64,000 nt of DNA from an uncultured Phascolarctobacterium sp. (GTDB lineage: Bacteria; Bacillota; Negativicutes; Acidaminococcales; Acidaminococcaceae): positions 8,878 through 72,877 of the forward strand of contig CAJKLD010000008.1 of assembly GCA_905200645.1 (NCBI GenBank), in the 5' to 3' direction. Every line of letters starts with the position of its first letter. Position 1 is the stretch's first letter. A program made the position numbers and the translations under genes. Shown here piece by piece: positions 61,149 through 64,000 of the stretch. The notes under the pieces are model-generated. The model ran no database searches, was not told where the DNA came from, and saw only the letters and a list, made by a program, of their open reading frames with translations.

Positions 61149-61315
61149 CAACTTCTTTGCCTGCAAAGAAGTTGATTAAATCAGCGCGCGGACGTGCCAC
61201 TTGCACACCGAGCGTCCCAATTTCTTTGCCTGCAAAGAAGTTGAATTAAATCAGCGCGCGGATGTGCCGCTTGCACACCGAACGTCCCAATTTCTTTGCC
61301 TGCAAAGAAGTTGAA
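61149..61315. repeat. Tandem repeat with hairpin core, about 2.3 copies of 70 bases
   Basis: CTTTGCCTGCAAAGAAGTTG recurs at 61156, 61225 and 61295, with TCAGCGCGCGGA, TTGCACACCGA and CGTCCCAA between. The unit is 69-70 bases. In the first copy the core is a 12-base perfect inverted repeat (61149-61174). The array runs up to the end of priA. Confidence 0.85.
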
Positions 61316-63613
61316 TTACACCACGCTCGCGGGATCTACGTCAAAAAACAGCTGCGGCAGCTCCTTAAACTCGCCGGCAAGCAACGCCTGCTTGACTTGC
61401 TCCATATTTTGCGCCTTAATCAGCACATTAAAACGATACATATCCCGCACCTTAGCTACTAAAGCAGGAAACGGCCCGCCAAGCTGCAAATTTTGCAGCT
61501 TACCTTCAATTTGCAGACGCTGTAAATACAGTACCACTTTTTTGGCTACGGCCAGCGCCGCGCCGTCATCCTTATCCCACACAGTCAGCTTCAACATATG
61601 GGAAAACGGCGGATAAAAAAACTCCTGCCGCGCCTGTAATTCCTCCTTGGCAAAGCTGTCATAATCCTGGGCGGCAGCTAATTTGATAATATTATTTTCG
61701 GCATCATAAGTTTGAAAAATTACCTTGCCGGGTCTGTCGCCGCGTCCCGCACGCCCTGCCGCCTGCGTCAGCAGCGAAAACGCGCGCTCCGACGCGCGGT
61801 AATCCGGAAGATTCAGCGCACTGTCTGCCGAGAGAACGCCTACTAAGGTAACATTGGAAATATCGTGGCCCTTCGCCACCATCTGCGTGCCAATCAGCAC
61901 ATTATAGTCGCCGTCGGCAAATTTATGTAAAATTTCTTCATGAGCAAATTTGGCCATGGTAGAATCCTGATCCATGCGCAGCACCCGCACCTCCGGCAGA
62001 CGTTCCAGCTCCTGCTCCGCCTTTTGCGTGCCCGTACCAAAAAATTTTATGCGCCTGCTGTGGCAATTGGGGCACTCATCGGGTACAGGCGCCGTATTGC
62101 CGCAATAGTGACAGCGCATATCCTCGCCCGCACTGTGATAAACCAGCGCCACCGCGCAATGAGGACAAGTAATTGTATGGCCGCAGTCACGGCACATCAC
62201 AAAGGTGGAATAGCCGCGGCGGTTCAAAAGTACAATAGCCTGCTCGCCTTCCGCTACGGTCTGCACTAACTCCTGCTGCAGGCTGCGCGACAGCACACTA
62301 AAATTTTTCTCCGCTAATTCCTGGCGCATATCCACAATTTTTACCTGCGGCAAACGGCTGCCGTTGGGGCGTTTAGTCAAACGCAAATGCTCATATTCTC
62401 CGGTCAAGGCCCGATAATAGCTGCAAACATCCGGCGTAGCGCTGCCCAAAACCAGCGCGGCCTTTGTATTGCGGCAGCGCGCCAAGGCCACCTCCCGCGC
62501 ATGATAATTAGGACGCTCCTCCTGCTTGTAGCTGCCCTCATGCTCCTCGTCGATAATCACCAAGCCTAAATCGGCAAAGGGCGCAAACACAGCGCTGCGC
62601 ACGCCAATAAGCACCATAGCCTGCTTGGTGCGCATTCTGTACCACACGTCGCCGCGCTCGTTCTGCGACAATTTAGAATGAGCTACGGCTATCTGCTGCC
62701 CAAACCAAGCCTGAAAACGCTTGACCAGCTGCGCCGTAAGCGCTATTTCCGGCACCAGCATCAGCACCTGCCTGCCATTAGCCACCGCATGTGCCGCCGT
62801 TCTCAAATAAACTTCGGTCTTGCCGCTGCCGGTTATGCCTTGCAGCAAAAAAACGGCCGTCCTATTTTTTTCAGCGTTCTGCGCGTCTCTATTGTCAATA
62901 GCAGCGTTAATTTTGCTAACGGCAATTTGCTGTTCGTCTGTCAGCTTAAGCTTAGCGCCGATTTCTGCCGGACGGTTATAGCTGTTGCGCAAAATACGTT
63001 TTTCGCCTACGGCAATAAAATTATGTTCCCTTAAGGCTTTAATTACAGCCTTACTTATGCCTTTGCTCTCAAGTTCTGCCGCACTAAGCCAGTCCTGAAC
63101 ATCTGCCAAAAATGCCAGCGCCGCGTGCTGTCCTTTGGCCTTTTTCACCAAAATGCCTGTCTCTAAAGCTTCCTGCCCCTGCTCGTTGATAGCGTATGCT
63201 AAAACAGTTTTAGCCTTCAAACGCTGGTCGTAAGCATAATAAAGCAGTCTTCCCTGCTCGTCGCGCACAGCATGGCGTTTAATACTGGTTTTCCCGGGTA
63301 CAAACAAGCGCATGGCTTCCGCCAGGCTGCACATATAATAATTGGCCAGCCATTTGGCTGTAGCCAGCATTTCGGTATCGAACCAAGGCCGGCTGCCAAG
63401 AGCAGCTTCCACATATTTTATTTTCGCCAAAAGCTTTGGCTCCGTGGGCATAGCCGTTCTTGCTACAACAAAGCCCTCCACCTTTTGCCCGCTAAAAGGT
63501 ACTACTACGCGCCAGCCTACATCCAAAAAGGGCAACGTTTCCGGCACAGCGTAGGTATATTGGCGAAAAATACTTTTCACCGGTAAATTTATCGCTACAT
63601 TTACTGCAAACAT
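61316..63613 (-). CDS. priA: Primosomal helicase PriA
   Basis: A 765-residue protein with the N-terminal 3'-DNA-binding domain (FAVNVAINLPVKSIFRQYTY), helicase motifs (LLQGITGSGKTEVYLR, IIDEEHEGSYKQEERPNY, GTQMVAKGHD, LTQAAGRAGRG) and two zinc sites between them (CRDCGHTITCPHC, CHYCGN, CPNC). It restarts stalled replication forks. ATG 63613 has GGAGG five bases upstream; 20 earlier codons are rejected. Its own extended -10 promoter is at 63654. Confidence 0.95.
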   Translation of the reverse strand: MFAVNVAINLPVKSIFRQYTYAVPETLPFLDVGWRVVVPFSGQKVEGFVVARTAMPTEPKLLAKIKYVEAALGSRPWFDTEMLATAKWLANYYMCSLAEAMRLFVPGKTSIKRHAVRDEQGRLLYYAYDQRLKAKTVLAYAINEQGQEALETGILVKKAKGQHAALAFLADVQDWLSAAELESKGISKAVIKALREHNFIAVGEKRILRNSYNRPAEIGAKLKLTDEQQIAVSKINAAIDNRDAQNAEKNRTAVFLLQGITGSGKTEVYLRTAAHAVANGRQVLMLVPEIALTAQLVKRFQAWFGQQIAVAHSKLSQNERGDVWYRMRTKQAMVLIGVRSAVFAPFADLGLVIIDEEHEGSYKQEERPNYHAREVALARCRNTKAALVLGSATPDVCSYYRALTGEYEHLRLTKRPNGSRLPQVKIVDMRQELAEKNFSVLSRSLQQELVQTVAEGEQAIVLLNRRGYSTFVMCRDCGHTITCPHCAVALVYHSAGEDMRCHYCGNTAPVPDECPNCHSRRIKFFGTGTQKAEQELERLPEVRVLRMDQDSTMAKFAHEEILHKFADGDYNVLIGTQMVAKGHDISNVTLVGVLSADSALNLPDYRASERAFSLLTQAAGRAGRGDRPGKVIFQTYDAENNIIKLAAAQDYDSFAKEELQARQEFFYPPFSHMLKLTVWDKDDGAALAVAKKVVLYLQRLQIEGKLQNLQLGGPFPALVAKVRDMYRFNVLIKAQNMEQVKQALLAGEFKELPQLFFDVDPASVV

Positions 63614-63653
63614 GGCAGCCTCCATTAAATCTTTGCTTTTCCAGCTTTTCTCT

Positions 63654-63662
63654 ATTATACCA
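63654..63662 (-). promoter_or_regulatory. Extended -10 promoter of priA
   Basis: TGGTATAAT on the minus strand, about 40 bases before the priA start; the -35 region does not match consensus. Confidence 0.5.
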
Positions 63663-63673
63663 AATTCCGCCAA

Positions 63674-64000
63674 GAGCGGCAGAGTTTTTTACTGCAAACG
63701 GTTATTTCCGGCACATTTTGCTCCGGAAACGCGCCGCTAAAAAAATTCCCCTATATATACAATTACTTTTTTCTCCAAAAATTCACCCCCTAAAAATTTT
63801 TTTCAAGGAGTGAAAAAAATTGCAAAAAATGCCATTGTAATACCGTAGTCATTATTGCTGTGATTGTTTGCTTTGCCGTCCTGCCCTAAGAAAAAGTATG
63901 ATAATGACCTTGAACGAATGATATCGCCGAATATGGCTAATAAAAAGGTTCAATAACAAATCTTGGGGTCTAGAAATCTAGATTCCAGGATTTGTTATTT
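63674..64000. repeat. Gene-free right edge with inverted repeat copy and long hairpin
   Basis: No gene is supported. A TTTCCGG/CCGGAAA hairpin is at 63705-63729. AAGGAG at 63805-63810 is followed only by very short frames. Positions 63844-63904 are an inverted copy of repeat blocks at 60721-60868. The last 49 bases form a long imperfect hairpin (AATAACAAATC with GATTTGTTATT, inner arms TCTAGA). Confidence 0.55.

Noticed and set aside
61149..61315. Possible CRISPR array from repeated hairpin cores
   Set aside because: Only three cores are present, and the sequences between them are themselves repeated, so there are no unique spacers; no cas genes are nearby.

Overview
The window looks like chromosome from a diderm member of the Firmicutes, most likely the Negativicutes (an Acidaminococcaceae/Phascolarctobacterium-like organism is my best guess, unverified). 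Gene order and signals are Firmicutes-like: def-fmt-rsmB-rlmN-prpC-prkC-rsgA-rpe, a tryptophan T-box, PerR with rubrerythrin, FloA, and rpsU-yqeY. A secretin and type IV pilus parts imply an outer membrane. Rubrerythrin, feoAB and selenium-dependent molybdenum hydroxylase factors fit an anaerobe. I see no rRNA, tRNA, prophage, insertion sequence or CRISPR array.

Layout. 1-6.4 kb: a xanthine-dehydrogenase-type FAD subunit (cut by the edge), a MocA/YgfJ-like nucleotidyltransferase, a xanthine/uracil permease, and XdhC, YqeB and YqeC, together a purine hydroxylase maturation module. Next to it are an S-component-like membrane protein and a class IV aminotransferase homologue without its PLP lysine. 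6.5-21 kb: a CPA2 antiporter, PilT and a short PilB/GspE, a short secretin, an SLC13/ArsB-like transporter, ComF and RecD2, a SpeD-like protein without its pyruvoyl serine, a HAD phosphatase, an exported pentapeptide-repeat protein, and a second pilus island (PilO, a PilM-PilN fusion, prepilin peptidase). 21-29 kb: PEP synthase, a small acidic ORF, the four-gene bioY cluster, then perR-rbr. 29-45 kb: feoAB, then recQ-pgeF-radical SAM, PPK2, the nfeD-floA unit, rpsU-yqeY, HIT, prmA-rsmE-mtaB and threonine deaminase. 45-51.5 kb: pepT and a trpDCFBA operon behind a Trp T-box. 51.5-63.7 kb: the def-to-rpe housekeeping operon and priA, separated by about 0.8 kb of mosaic repeats.

The most interesting unit is 23.9-27.5 kb. 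A MaoC-like hydratase, the biotin transporter BioY, a thiolase homologue lacking its second catalytic cysteine, and an AMP-forming acyl ligase lie in one orientation. The promoter in front carries a BirA-like two-half-site operator over its -35 box. This resembles the BirA-controlled yhfUTS group of Bacillus subtilis with an added hydratase, and suggests an uncharacterised biotin-linked acyl pathway (inference).

Several other genes are conserved folds missing a key catalytic residue (aminotransferase, SpeD-like protein, HRD arginine of PrkC). Dispersed, hairpin-rich repeats occur at 45.0 kb, 60.6-61.3 kb and 63.8 kb. All functions are assigned by recognising motifs in the translations; no database search was run.
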